DNA from: Actinomycetes bacterium
GTDB taxonomy: Bacteria; Actinomycetota; Actinomycetes; Actinomycetales; Microbacteriaceae
Direction: 5' to 3'
Length of the DNA: 42,043 bases
NCBI GenBank assembly: GCA_023436775.1
Contig: JAEZHW010000035.1
Coordinates: 1-42,043, forward strand
Within the stretch, counting starts at the first letter, position 1, and the number at the start of each line of letters is the position of its first letter. This document shows positions 23,456 through 36,828 of this stretch, one piece after another. The notes beneath the pieces are model-generated. The model worked only from the letters and a program-made list of their open reading frames with translations, did no database searches and was not told the origin of the DNA. The position numbers and the translations under genes are program-made.

Positions 23456-24081
23456 GTGACGAGGTCGAGCAGCCGCGGTCTATCAAGCCGCTGGTATTGG
23501 TGCTGGTACTCGCCTCGGCGGGCATGCTCTTCCTCAGCACCACGCAGGACTGGTTCCAGGTTGCGTTGCGGGATGGCCCCGGCACCCAGTTCGCGGTCAC
23601 CGGCCAACAGGCTGCGACCCCGGTCGCCGCAGTGGCGGTGGCGGTCCTGGCACTGACGGCCGCACTCGCCCTCTCGGGACCGGTGCTGCGCGGCATCTTG
23701 GCCTTGCTCGGCATTGGTATTGGTGTCGCCAGTGCCGCCATTGCACTGATGATTGTGGCCGACCCGCTGCGAGCGGTGTCCCAGGCCGTGTCAGATCACA
23801 CCGGTATCGCTGGCGCGGATTCGATCGCGCAGTTGGTGGCGTCGGTGGACGAGACCGGGGCGCAGTGGCTGGTGCTCGCCGGTGCTGCATTGGTCTTCCT
23901 GGCCGGGGTAGTGACCCTGGTTGCCCCGGGTCGCTGGCCGAAGCCGGAACGTGGGGACAAGTACCGCCGGGCGTCCTTCGCGAACGAGGATGGGCCGGTC
24001 CTGGACTGGGATGCGGTCACCCGCGGCGAGGACCCGACCGACGGCGTGGGGGAGACCAACCCCGGCGACGAAGCCCGGTAG
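23452..24081 (+). CDS. Trp biosynthesis-associated membrane protein
   Basis: The 209-aa protein has four likely membrane spans (near residues 13-27, 52-70, 74-100 and 141-162) and a polar C-terminal tail with the family-type PGRWPKPERGDKYRR and DGPVLDWDAVTRGEDPTD segments. This matches the actinobacterial family found between trpE and trpC (Trp_oprn_chp/TIGR02234). Its function is not established; its name rests on gene context. It starts within the hisF stop (ATGA), so it is translationally coupled to hisF. Confidence 0.85.
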   Translation: MSDEVEQPRSIKPLVLVLVLASAGMLFLSTTQDWFQVALRDGPGTQFAVTGQQAATPVAAVAVAVLALTAALALSGPVLRGILALLGIGIGVASAAIALMIVADPLRAVSQAVSDHTGIAGADSIAQLVASVDETGAQWLVLAGAALVFLAGVVTLVAPGRWPKPERGDKYRRASFANEDGPVLDWDAVTRGEDPTDGVGETNPGDEAR

Positions 24082-24084
24082 ACT
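24079..24084 (+). promoter_or_regulatory. Promoter -10 for the HGxxPAAW-trpCBA unit
   Basis: TAGACT, whose first three bases are the stop codon of the preceding gene. Transcription would start near 24091, giving a 25-nt leader containing GAGAGG. Confidence 0.45.
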
Positions 24085-24115
24085 AAAGCGGATACTCGTA
24101 GACGAGAGGATGACC

Positions 24116-24352
24116 ATGAGCAGCGTTGACCTGAGTGACCCCGGCCACGGCGACTCCCCGGCAGCTTGGACTGCCGTTGTGCTGATGCTGATTGGCTTCA
24201 CCGCGGGCACCGTGTTCTTCCTGCTGGACGAGCCGGTCTGGGTCTACGCCAGCGCAGGCTTCGTGCTGTTCGGCCTCCTGGTCGGCTGGGTGATGTCGAA
24301 GCTCGGCTACGGCGTGAAGGGCCCGAAGTACCAGCCCAAGAAGGTGCACTAG
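24116..24352 (+). CDS. HGxxPAAW-family small membrane protein
   Basis: This 78-aa protein carries the family signature HGDSPAAW at about residues 11-18 and two membrane spans (AVVLMLIGFTAGTVFFLL and VYASAGFVLFGLLVGWVM). A basic tail follows. The family is restricted to Actinobacteria and usually lies in the trp region; its function is unknown. I chose ATG 24116 because GAGAGG lies 6 nt before it, whereas ATG 24110 abuts that site. trpC follows after 3 nt. Confidence 0.85.
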   Translation: MSSVDLSDPGHGDSPAAWTAVVLMLIGFTAGTVFFLLDEPVWVYASAGFVLFGLLVGWVMSKLGYGVKGPKYQPKKVH

Positions 24353-24355
24353 CCA

Positions 24356-25177
24356 TTGGCTTCTGACCTCCTCACCGAGCTGATGGCCGGTGCGCTGGAG
24401 GACGCGACACAGCGTCGTTCCGAGCGCCCGCTGGCCGAGGTGGAGCGGGCTGCGCTGGCCGCACCCGCCCCTATCAATGCCCTTGACGCGCTGCGCCCCG
24501 CGGACTCGGTGCAGATCATCGCCGAGGTGAAGCGGGCCAGCCCATCCCGGGGTCAGCTCGCCACGATCGCCGATCCCGCCGAGCATGCCGCCTCGTACGA
24601 ACGCGGTGGTGCAAGCGCGATCAGTGTGCTCACCGAGGGGCGTCGCTTCAAGGGCAGCCTGGCCGACCTCGAGGCGGTGCGTGAGCGCGTCTCACTGCCG
24701 GTGCTGCGCAAGGACTTCATTGGCGATCCCTACCAGGTGTTCGAGGCCCGTGCCGCCGGTGCCGATCTGGTGCTGCTAATCGTGGCGGCCCTCGAGCAGC
24801 AGGAGCTGGTTTCGCTGCACGATTTGATCACCCAGCTCGGTATGACGCCCCTGGTTGAGGCGCACTCGGCCGAGGAGGTGCAGCGCGGCCTCGATGCCGG
24901 CGCCAGGTTGCTGGGCGTGAACGCTCGCGACCTCAGCACCTTTGAACTGGACAAGGATCTGTTCGGTCGCCTCGCCCCGTCCATTCCGGACGATGTGATC
25001 AAGGTTGCGGAATCGGCAGTGCTTGCACCCGAGGACGTGACCTCGTATCGTTCGGCGGGGGCGGATGTGGTGCTGATCGGTGAGGCGTTGGTCACCGGTG
25101 CTCCGGTCGACACCCTGGGCCGATTCCTCGCTGCTGGCGCGTTTCCGGCATTTGCCGCGCCAGCAGCCTCGAACTAA
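24356..25177 (+). CDS. trpC: Indole-3-glycerol phosphate synthase
   Basis: TrpC closes the indole ring from CdRP in tryptophan synthesis. The 273-aa barrel shows the catalytic IIAEVKRASPSRG (Lys59), SVLTEGRRFKGSLADLE, the second Lys in LPVLRKDFIGDPYQ, LLGVNARDLSTFELD and VAESAVLAPEDV. The start is TTG 24356, unusual but supported by an upstream AAGGTG and by the N-terminal helix (SDLLTELMAGALEDA) lining up with the family; the next ATG would cut into that helix. Confidence 0.94.
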   Translation: MASDLLTELMAGALEDATQRRSERPLAEVERAALAAPAPINALDALRPADSVQIIAEVKRASPSRGQLATIADPAEHAASYERGGASAISVLTEGRRFKGSLADLEAVRERVSLPVLRKDFIGDPYQVFEARAAGADLVLLIVAALEQQELVSLHDLITQLGMTPLVEAHSAEEVQRGLDAGARLLGVNARDLSTFELDKDLFGRLAPSIPDDVIKVAESAVLAPEDVTSYRSAGADVVLIGEALVTGAPVDTLGRFLAAGAFPAFAAPAASN

Positions 25178-25193
25178 CTCTGGAGAGTGACCC

Positions 25194-26405
25194 ATGTCGT
25201 TGCGTGCGGTTGATGGCCCCTTCTATGGGGAGTTTGGCGGCCGGTTCATGCCGGAAGCCCTCGTGGCGGCAATTGACGAACTTGCAGCCGCGTACGACGC
25301 AGCGAAGGTGGACCCGAGCTTCCAGGCCGAACTCGCCGAACTGCACCGCAATTACAGCGGCCGCCCCTCGATCATCACGGAAGTGCCTCGCTTCGCTGAG
25401 CACGCCGGGGGAGCGCGCGTCATCCTCAAGCGGGAAGACCTGAACCACACCGGTTCGCACAAGATCAACAATGTGCTCGGTCAGGCGCTGCTCACCAAGC
25501 GCATCGGCAAGACTCGCGTCATCGCCGAGACCGGCGCCGGTCAGCACGGTGTGGCCACCGCAACCGCGGCTGCACTGTTCGGCCTCGACTGCACCATCTA
25601 CATGGGCGAGGTGGACACTGAGCGTCAGGCCTTGAACGTGGCACGGATGCGACTGCTCGGCGCCGAGGTGGTGTCGGTCAAGAACGGTTCTCGCACCCTC
25701 AAGGACGCCATCAATGAGGCGTACCGCGAGTGGGTCACCTCGGTGGAGACCACCAACTACATCTTCGGTACCGCCGCGGGTCCGCACCCCTTCCCGTCGA
25801 TGGTGCGCGACTTCCAGAAGATCATCGGCGAAGAGGCGCGCCAGCAGGTGCTCGACCTCACCGGCGCGCTGCCGGATGCCGTCTTCGCCTGCGTCGGTGG
25901 CGGATCGAACGCCATCGGCATCTTCCATGCCTTCCTCGATGACGCCGACGTCGCTTTGTATGGCGTCGAGGCGGCGGGCGACGGTGTGGACACCGAGCGC
26001 CACGCAGCCACCCTGGAACGCGGTCGCCCCGGCATCTTGCATGGTGCTCGCTCGTATCTGCTCCAGGACGAGGACGGCCAGACGATCGAGTCGCACTCGA
26101 TCTCTGCCGGTCTTGACTACCCGGGGGTTGGTCCGGAACACGCCTGGCTGCACTCGATCGGCCGCGCCGAGTACATTCCGGCCACCGACACCGAGGCGAT
26201 GGAAGCGCTGCGCCTGCTCAGTCGGACTGAGGGCATCATCCCGGCAATCGAGTCCTCGCACGCGCTGGCGGGGGCCCTGCGTATCGGCAAGGAACTCGGC
26301 CCGGACGCGACCCTGCTGGTGAACCTCAGCGGGCGTGGTGATAAGGACGTTGCCACCGCTGGTCGGTGGTTCAACCTGTTTGATGAGGGGGCGGTGCAGG
26401 CGTGA
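25194..26405 (+). CDS. trpB: Tryptophan synthase beta chain
   Basis: TrpB joins indole and serine with PLP. The 403-aa protein has the PLP lysine in HTGSHKINN (Lys90), KREDLNH, ETGAGQHGVATATAAALFGL, the phosphate-binding CVGGGSNAIG, and the HSISAGLDYPGVGPEH segment. TGGAGAG precedes the ATG. trpA overlaps by GTGA, so the two subunits are translationally coupled, as fits the alpha2-beta2 complex. Confidence 0.97.
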   Translation: MSLRAVDGPFYGEFGGRFMPEALVAAIDELAAAYDAAKVDPSFQAELAELHRNYSGRPSIITEVPRFAEHAGGARVILKREDLNHTGSHKINNVLGQALLTKRIGKTRVIAETGAGQHGVATATAAALFGLDCTIYMGEVDTERQALNVARMRLLGAEVVSVKNGSRTLKDAINEAYREWVTSVETTNYIFGTAAGPHPFPSMVRDFQKIIGEEARQQVLDLTGALPDAVFACVGGGSNAIGIFHAFLDDADVALYGVEAAGDGVDTERHAATLERGRPGILHGARSYLLQDEDGQTIESHSISAGLDYPGVGPEHAWLHSIGRAEYIPATDTEAMEALRLLSRTEGIIPAIESSHALAGALRIGKELGPDATLLVNLSGRGDKDVATAGRWFNLFDEGAVQA

Positions 26406-27223
26406 GCTCGCAGACCGACATCACTGCTGCGCTGTCTGACTCTCCGGTCGCGAGCCGCATTCTGGCCCGCAAGGCCGAGGGGCGCGGGGCCTTCATCGGC
26501 TACCTGCCGGTCGGCTTCCCGGATCTAGCCACCAGCGTGGACGCTGCCGTCGCGATCGCTGAGTCTGGCGTCGACGTGCTCGAACTCGGTGTGCCGTACT
26601 CGGACCCGGTGCTTGACGGCATCGTGATTCAGCAGGCCACCCAGCAGGCGCTGGAGGCTGGCTTTAAGCTGCCGATGCTGTTCGAGGCCATCCGCCAGAT
26701 TCGCGCGCGCGTGGATGTGCCGATCCTGGTGATGACCTACTGGAACCCGGTGTTGCAGTACGGGGTCGACCGCTTCGCCGACGACCTGAAGGCGGCTGGC
26801 GGTGCGGGCTTGATTACCCCAGACATCACGCCAGACGCGGCCGAGGACTGGCTCGCCGCCAGCGAGCGGGTGGGCCTGGATCGAGTCTTCCTGGTAGCGC
26901 CCAGCTCAAGCGATGCGCGCCTCGCTGAGGTCGCCCGGCTCTCGCGAGGCTTCGTCTATGCCGTTTCCACGATGGGTGTGACCGGCATGCGCGAGGACCT
27001 CGACGCGGCCGCTCGCAAGTTGGTTGGCCGGCTCCAGGCTGCCGGCGCACCCATCTCATGTGTGGGTATCGGTGTTTCGAACGCCGAGCAGGTGCGCGAG
27101 GTGCTCAGCTACGCGGATGGCGCCATCGTCGGTACCGCGCTGGTGAAGGCGCTGGCGCAGGGCGGCGTCCCGGCGCTGCGTGAGGTTGCTGCTGCACTCG
27201 CCGCGGGCGTTCGGGCAGAATAA
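26402..27223 (+). CDS. trpA: Tryptophan synthase alpha chain
   Basis: TrpA splits indole-3-glycerol phosphate and channels indole to TrpB. The 273-aa barrel carries GYLPVGFPD, the catalytic Glu61 and Asp72 in ELGVPYSDPVLDG, MTYWNPVLQYG, TPDITPDAAEDW, and the closing GIGVSNAEQVREV. Start GTG 26402 overlaps the trpB stop by 4 nt. Confidence 0.96.
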   Translation: MSSQTDITAALSDSPVASRILARKAEGRGAFIGYLPVGFPDLATSVDAAVAIAESGVDVLELGVPYSDPVLDGIVIQQATQQALEAGFKLPMLFEAIRQIRARVDVPILVMTYWNPVLQYGVDRFADDLKAAGGAGLITPDITPDAAEDWLAASERVGLDRVFLVAPSSSDARLAEVARLSRGFVYAVSTMGVTGMREDLDAAARKLVGRLQAAGAPISCVGIGVSNAEQVREVLSYADGAIVGTALVKALAQGGVPALREVAAALAAGVRAE

Positions 27224-27260
27224 TCTGCGCTGCGTGCTCCGCGTTGCGCGATGCAGGCGA

Positions 27261-27266
27261 TAGGCT
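27261..27266 (+). promoter_or_regulatory. lgt promoter -10
   Basis: TAGGCT, with expected start near 27273 and a leader of about 36 nt. The leader holds a GGCC-atcc-GGCC hairpin and an AAAGG ribosome site. Confidence 0.4.
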
Positions 27267-27308
27267 GATGGGCGGCCATCCGGCCGACGATGACGAAAGG
27301 TTGTTCTG

Positions 27309-28283
27309 GTGAACCTTCTGACCAGCATTCCCAGCCCGGGCGCCGACATTCGGTCGTGGACGTTCGAGATCGCCGGGCTGTCGTTCACTGTCCACGCCTA
27401 CGCCATCTGCATCCTGATCGGCATCATCCTGGCCGTCGTCATCACGAACCGTCGCCTGACTGCGCGCGGTGGTGAGCCGTGGATCGTGGTCGACATCCTG
27501 CTCTGGACGCTGCCGCTGGGCATTGTCGGTGCCCGCATCTATCACGTGCTGACGCACCCGGCCGACTATTTTGGCCCGGACAAGGACCTCATGGAGATCC
27601 TGTACGTCTGGAATGGCGGCATCGCCATCTTCGGTGCGCTGATCGGTGGTGGCATCGGTGCGGCGATCGCCTGCAAGCTCGCCGGCATCCGCTTCCTCTC
27701 CTTCGCCGACGCCTTGGCTCCGGGCCTGCTGGTGGCCCAGGGTATGGGCCGATTCGGCAACTGGTTTAACCAGGAACTGTTTGGTCAGCCGACCGACTTG
27801 CCCTGGGGCCTCGAGATTGACCGTCCGAACGCGGCAATTCCGGTCGGTATCCCGGGTGACGTCCTGTTCCACCCCACGTTCCTCTACGAAATGCTGTGGA
27901 ACGTCGCCGGCGCGGCGCTGCTCGTGTTCTACTTCGAGCGCCGCTTTACGATGCGCTGGGGTCGGGCCTTTGGCTACTACCTGGTCTGGTACGGCGTGGG
28001 TCGGAGCATTTTCGAATCGATCCGCATCGACCCGAGTGAGATCTACTTCGGTATTCGCCTCAATGTCTGGACGGCGCTGCTGGCGATCGTGGTGGGTGTG
28101 GCGCTGATCATCTGGTCTCGTCGTCGCCACACCGGCAACGAGAAGAGCGTTTCTACGGATGGTCTGACATACGCAGAGCGTGAGGCTGCGCTAGAATCGC
28201 AAGATGCGGTGGCAGAATCTGCCGAAGCAGCGCGAGCTGTGGGCAGCACCTCAGCCTCCAGCGATTCGTCGGCCACAAGCTAG
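27309..28283 (+). CDS. lgt: Prolipoprotein diacylglyceryl transferase
   Basis: Lgt transfers diacylglycerol from phosphatidylglycerol to the lipobox Cys of lipoproteins in the cell membrane. The 324-aa protein has about seven spans. Its signature MGRFGNWFNQE at 146-156 includes the conserved Arg148, Asn151 and Glu156. Further marks are the early HAYAIC motif and the G-ARIYHVLTHP segment. The C-terminal tail after about 275 is a charged, Ala/Ser-rich cytoplasmic extension common in Actinobacteria. GTG start with AAAGG upstream. Two predicted lipoproteins in this window are likely substrates. Confidence 0.95.
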   Translation: MNLLTSIPSPGADIRSWTFEIAGLSFTVHAYAICILIGIILAVVITNRRLTARGGEPWIVVDILLWTLPLGIVGARIYHVLTHPADYFGPDKDLMEILYVWNGGIAIFGALIGGGIGAAIACKLAGIRFLSFADALAPGLLVAQGMGRFGNWFNQELFGQPTDLPWGLEIDRPNAAIPVGIPGDVLFHPTFLYEMLWNVAGAALLVFYFERRFTMRWGRAFGYYLVWYGVGRSIFESIRIDPSEIYFGIRLNVWTALLAIVVGVALIIWSRRRHTGNEKSVSTDGLTYAEREAALESQDAVAESAEAARAVGSTSASSDSSATS

Positions 28284-28341
28284 ACGAAGCTCGTTCTGGC
28301 CGGCGGCGTACCCGAACCAACGGCCCCCTCGTTCATTTATG

Positions 28342-28347
28342 TACAGT
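28342..28347 (+). promoter_or_regulatory. gltB promoter -10
   Basis: TACAGT, with an expected leader of about 47 nt. No clear -35 or GlnR-type pentamer pair is visible in 28284-28400. Confidence 0.4.
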
Positions 28348-28400
28348 GGGCCAACGTCGTCCCGAAGCCAGAGTTCATATCAATCGGGAAGGCCTTCGGA

Positions 28401-32964
<4,564 letters not shown>

Positions 32965-32972
<8 letters not shown>

Positions 32973-34422
32973 TCCCAGGGGTTTCCTGAAGGTCACGGAG
33001 CGTGAACTGCCCGCGCGGCGCCCCGTGCCGATTCGCATCCAGGACTATCGCGAGATTTACCCGCCGTCGGATCCGGAGCAGCTGCGCCGCCAGGCGAGCC
33101 GCTGCATGGACTGTGGTGTGCCGTTCTGTCACTCGGGCTGCCCGCTGGGCAACCTGATTCCGGAATGGAACGACCTGATGTGGCGCGGCGAGGGTCGTCT
33201 GGCCGTCGAACGTCTGCACGCGACGAACAACTTCCCCGAGTTCACCGGCACCCTGTGCCCGGCTCCGTGCGAAAGCGCCTGCGTGTTGGGCATCAACCAA
33301 CCCGCGGTCACGATCAAGCAGGTTGAGATCAGCATCATCGATCAGGCCTTCGAGCACGGCTGGGTCACCCCGCAGCCGCCGGAGCGACTCACCGGCAAGA
33401 CGGTGGCAGTGGTCGGTTCGGGTCCGGCTGGCTTGGCCGCGGCCCAGCAGCTGACTCGCGCAGGCCACACCGTGGCCGTGTTTGAACGTGACGACCGCAT
33501 CGGTGGTCTGCTGCGCTACGGCATCCCGGACTTCAAGATGGAGAAGCACCGGCTGGACCGTCGTCTCACGCAGATGATGGCCGAGGGCACCCGCTTCCGT
33601 GCGGGCGTGAACATCGGCACCGACATCAGCTGGGCCGACCTGCGTCAGCGCTACGACGCGGTCGTGATTGCCACTGGTTCGACCGTCCCACGTGACCTCG
33701 ACATCCCGGGCCGTGACCTTGCGGGTGTCCACTTCGCGATGGAGTACCTGACCCAGTCGAACAAGGCGGTTGCCGGCGACGAGGTTCCGGGACAGATTTC
33801 TGCCGAGGGCAAGCACGTCGTGGTCATCGGTGGTGGTGACACCGGCGCTGACTGCATCGGTACCGCGCACCGCCAGGGCGCCGCCTCGGTGACGAACCTG
33901 GCCATTGGTAAGCGTCCCTCCGAGGTGCGCCCGGCAGGACAGCCCTGGCCGATGATGCCGACCCTGTTTGAGGTCAGCACCTCGCACGAAGAAGGTGGCG
34001 ACCGCCAGTACCTGGTCTCGACCGTGGAGTTCCTCGGCAACGAAGACGGCTCAGTTCGCGCCCTGCTCGTCGCCGAGACGGACTTCGTTGACGGCCAGCG
34101 TGTACCGAAGCCCGGCACTGAGCGGGAGATTCCGGCCGACTTGGTCCTGATTGCCATGGGCTTTACGGGTCCGGAAGAAGCAGGCATGCTGGAGCAGTTG
34201 GGCTTGCCGCTCGCGAAGAGTGGTGCCGTGGAACGCGGCGCCGACTACTCGACCGGTGTTGACGGCGTCTTTGTCGCCGGTGACGCGGGTCGCGGTCAGT
34301 CCCTGATCGTTTGGGCGATCGCCGAGGGCCGTGCAGCGGCCGCAGCGGTCGACCAGTACCTCGAGGGCGAAACCCTGCTGCCCTCGCCGGTGAAGGCTAC
34401 GGATCGCGCACTGCGCGTGTAA
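32965..34422 (+). CDS. gltD: Glutamate synthase, small subunit
   Basis: GltD takes electrons from NADPH through FAD and passes them to GltB. The 485-aa protein has an N-terminal iron-sulfur domain with cysteines in RCMDCGVPFCHSGCP and LCPAPCESAC. Then come the FAD motif VAVVGSGPAGLAAAQQ and the NADPH motif VVIGGGDTGADCIG, with the closing GVFVAGDAGRGQSLIVWAI. Start GTG 32965 lies inside the end of gltB with GGAGGTG in front, so translation is coupled. Confidence 0.97.
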
Positions 34423-34476
34423 CCGTAGCCGGGGCGCCGGCACACATAACCGAAAAACATCAAGGAGCTACACCAG

Positions 34477-35925
34477 ATGCGACGCGCCAAAATCGTGGCC
34501 ACACTCGGCCCGGCAACAAGCGGCTATGACCGCTTGAAGGAGATCATCCTTGCCGGTGTTGATGTGGCTCGACTGAACCTGAGCCACGGCGACTATTCCG
34601 TGCACGAAGAGAACTACGCGAACGTGCGTCGCGCAGCCGCCGAGACGGGCAAGGCCGTCGCCGTGATGGTGGACCTGCAGGGTCCGAAGATCCGCCTTGG
34701 CCGCTTTGCTGACGGCCCGCACTACCTCGCCGAGGGTGACATCTTTAAGATCACCACCGAGGACGTGGAGGGCACCAAGGAAATCGTTTCCACCACCTTC
34801 AAGGGACTGACGGGCGACGTGAAGCCTGGCGACCCGCTCCTGATCGACGACGGCAAGGTGCTGCTCACCGTGACCAGCGTGGACGGTCCGGTCGTCACGA
34901 CGCGCGTTGTCGTTCCGGGTCCGGTGTCGAACAACAAGGGCATTAACCTGCCGGGTGTTGCGGTGAGCGTTCCGGCGCTGTCCGAGAAGGACGAGGCCGA
35001 CCTGCGTTGGGGTCTGCGACTCGGTGTTGATCTGATTGCGCTGAGCTTCGTTCGCGACGCCTCGGACATCGACCGCGTGCACGAGATCATGGCAGAAGAG
35101 GGTCGCAAGATCCCCGTGATTGCCAAGGTGGAGAAGCCGCAGGCAGTGGACAACCTTGAGGCGATCGTTGACGCCTTCGACGCCGTGATGGTTGCCCGTG
35201 GTGACCTCGGGGTTGAGCTGCCGCTCGAGGCAGTGCCGATCGTGCAGAAGCGCGCGGTGGAACTCTGCCGTCGTTGGGCGAAGCCGGTGATCGTGGCCAC
35301 GCAGGTGCTCGAGTCGATGATCTCGAATCCGCGCCCGACCCGCGCGGAAGCCTCCGACTGCGCCAACGCCGTCCTCGACGGTGCCGACGCGGTGATGCTC
35401 TCGGGCGAAACCAGCGTGGGTGAGTACCCGGTAGTCACCGTCGAAACGATGGCGCGCATTATCGAGTCGACCGAAGAGCACGGCCTCGAGCGCATCCCGC
35501 CGCTCGGTACCAAGCCGCGCACCCAGGGTGGTGCGATGACTCTGGCGGCCGTCGAGGTTGCCGAGTTCGTGGATGCCAAGTACCTGGTGGTCTTCACCGA
35601 GTCGGGCGACTCGGCACGTCGTATGTCGCGTCTGCGCAGCAAGATCCCCACCATCGCGTTGACCCCGGAAGAGGGCATCCGCAACCGCCTCGCCCTGACC
35701 TGGGGCATGCAGGCCCACTTGGTTGAGCGTGTGACCAACACCGACGCCCTGTTCCACTTGGTGGACGAGGTGCTGCTGGGCAAGGGGCTGGCACAGCCCG
35801 GCGACAAGGTCGTCGTGGTCGCCGGCTCTCCGCCCGGACTGCCGGGCTCGACCAACGACGTGCGCGTGCATGTCGTTGGCCACGCTGTTGAGGGTGCCGC
35901 ACCGGCATACACCGGCAGCAAGTAG
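34477..35925 (+). CDS. pyk: Pyruvate kinase
   Basis: Pyruvate kinase makes pyruvate and ATP from phosphoenolpyruvate. The 482-aa protein has the family start RRAKIVATLGPATSG, the NLSHGD and DLQGPKIRLG motifs, and the active-site IPVIAKVEKPQAVDNLEAI with its Lys and Glu. MVARGDLGVELP follows, and then the C-terminal allosteric domain. AAGGAG lies 9 nt before the ATG. It is 54 nt after gltD with no hairpin I can see, so it may be read with gltBD, and it ends at a strong terminator. Confidence 0.97.
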   Translation: MRRAKIVATLGPATSGYDRLKEIILAGVDVARLNLSHGDYSVHEENYANVRRAAAETGKAVAVMVDLQGPKIRLGRFADGPHYLAEGDIFKITTEDVEGTKEIVSTTFKGLTGDVKPGDPLLIDDGKVLLTVTSVDGPVVTTRVVVPGPVSNNKGINLPGVAVSVPALSEKDEADLRWGLRLGVDLIALSFVRDASDIDRVHEIMAEEGRKIPVIAKVEKPQAVDNLEAIVDAFDAVMVARGDLGVELPLEAVPIVQKRAVELCRRWAKPVIVATQVLESMISNPRPTRAEASDCANAVLDGADAVMLSGETSVGEYPVVTVETMARIIESTEEHGLERIPPLGTKPRTQGGAMTLAAVEVAEFVDAKYLVVFTESGDSARRMSRLRSKIPTIALTPEEGIRNRLALTWGMQAHLVERVTNTDALFHLVDEVLLGKGLAQPGDKVVVVAGSPPGLPGSTNDVRVHVVGHAVEGAAPAYTGSK

Positions 35926-35937
35926 CCACCAAACGTG

Positions 35938-35968
35938 AGAAGGGCCACCCCATCGGGGTGGCCCTTCT
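35938..35968. terminator. Strong hairpin between pyk and tRNA-Leu
   Basis: AGAAGGGCCACCCC (35938-35951) pairs perfectly with GGGGTGGCCCTTCT (35955-35968): a 14-bp stem with a 3-nt loop. It can end both the pyk and the opposing tRNA transcripts. Confidence 0.85.
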
Positions 35969-35988
35969 GCGTTGCCTGTGTCAGGCAA

Positions 35989-36074
35989 TGGTGCCGGTGG
36001 CGAGACTCGAACTCGCACGCCCTCTCGGACAAAGCATTTTGAGTGCTCCGCGTCTGCCATTCCGCCACACCGGC
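35989..36074 (-). tRNA. tRNA-Leu (anticodon CAA)
   Basis: This is an 86-nt class II tRNA with encoded CCA. The acceptor stem GCCGGTG/CACCGGC is perfect, with discriminator A. The anticodon loop CTCAAAA gives CAA, reading UUG. There is a long variable arm (GTCC/GGGC) and a T-arm GCGAG-TTCGAGT-CTCGC. Confidence 0.95.
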
Positions 36075-36104
36075 ACGGGTGGGTTCTTGCGAACGTCCTC
36101 ACAC

Positions 36105-36110
36105 ATCATA
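36105..36110 (-). promoter_or_regulatory. tRNA-Leu promoter -10
   Basis: TATGAT on the minus strand, 30 nt before the mature tRNA 5' end. The -35 region is unclear. Confidence 0.45.
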
Positions 36111-36150
36111 GTCCGCCCTGCTCGTACCAAGTGCATTCGGCAAGCGGGTG

Positions 36151-36156
36151 TAGTCT
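36151..36156 (+). promoter_or_regulatory. Response regulator gene -10, leaderless type
   Basis: TAGTCT, 6 nt, then GTG at 36163. Confidence 0.5.
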
Positions 36157-36162
36157 CGATAT

Positions 36163-36765
36163 GTGAGTGAAGAGCTGGAATCCACGAGTGCGCCGCGGCG
36201 CGTTGTCGTCGCCGAAGACGAGTCCCTGATCCGCCTCGACATCGTCGAGATCCTGCGTGACGCTGGCTTTGACGTCGTTGGCGAGGCGGGCGATGGCGAG
36301 ACGGCAGTCGCCCTGGCGACGGAACTGCGTCCCGATCTGGTGGTCATGGACGTCAAGATGCCGAAGCTCGACGGTATTTCCGCAGCAGAGCGCCTCGGGA
36401 AGGACCGCATCGCACCGGTCGTGCTGCTCACCGCCTTCAGCCAGAAGGAACTGGTTGAGCGCGCCAGCGAGGCGGGCGCTCTGGCTTATGTCGTTAAGCC
36501 CTTCACCCCGAATGACCTGCTGCCGGCCATCGAGATCGCCCTCAGCCGCTACGCGCAGATCATCGCGCTCGAGGAAGAAGTCTCGGACCTCGCCGAGCGT
36601 TTCGAGACCCGCAAGCTCATTGACCGAGCCAAGGGCATCCTGAACGAGAAGATGGGGCTGACCGAGCCCGAGGCGTTCCGCTGGATTCAGAAGGCTTCGA
36701 TGGACCGCCGGCTCACCATGAACGAGGTTGCCAAGACCATCGTGGACCAGCTCGGCTCGAAGTAA
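36163..36765 (+). CDS. pdtaR: ANTAR-domain response regulator (PdtaR-like)
   Basis: The 200-aa protein joins a receiver domain (residues about 12-130) to an ANTAR RNA-binding domain. The receiver has the acidic pair Glu18-Asp19, phospho-acceptor Asp63 in VVMDVKMP, Thr90 and Lys112 in YVVKPF. The ANTAR part (about 140-200) shows the RKLIDRAKGILNEKMGLTE pattern and AFRWIQKASMD. By family knowledge, phosphorylation drives dimerisation and binding to paired hexaloop hairpins in mRNA to stop termination. In mycobacteria the partner is PdtaS; no histidine kinase is nearby here. Position next to polA is conserved in many Actinobacteria. Start GTG 36163 fits the -10 spacing. Confidence 0.9.
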   Translation: MSEELESTSAPRRVVVAEDESLIRLDIVEILRDAGFDVVGEAGDGETAVALATELRPDLVVMDVKMPKLDGISAAERLGKDRIAPVVLLTAFSQKELVERASEAGALAYVVKPFTPNDLLPAIEIALSRYAQIIALEEEVSDLAERFETRKLIDRAKGILNEKMGLTEPEAFRWIQKASMDRRLTMNEVAKTIVDQLGSK

Positions 36766-36777
36766 TCAGCCAAACGA

Positions 36778-36810
36778 AACGGCTCGCACTCCTTGCGGAG
36801 GCGAGCCGTT
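36778..36810. terminator. Terminator hairpin between regulator and thioesterase genes
   Basis: AACGGCTCGC (36778-36787) pairs with GCGAGCCGTT (36801-36810), and inner CTCC/GGAG extends the stem past a bulged A. It serves convergent genes. Confidence 0.8.
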
Positions 36811-36828
36811 CGTCGTTGCGGGGACGGT

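Noticed and set aside
22659..25193. Trp attenuator or T-box before the trp genes
   Set aside because: No Trp-rich leader peptide, T-box sequence or competing hairpins could be found in the short gaps.
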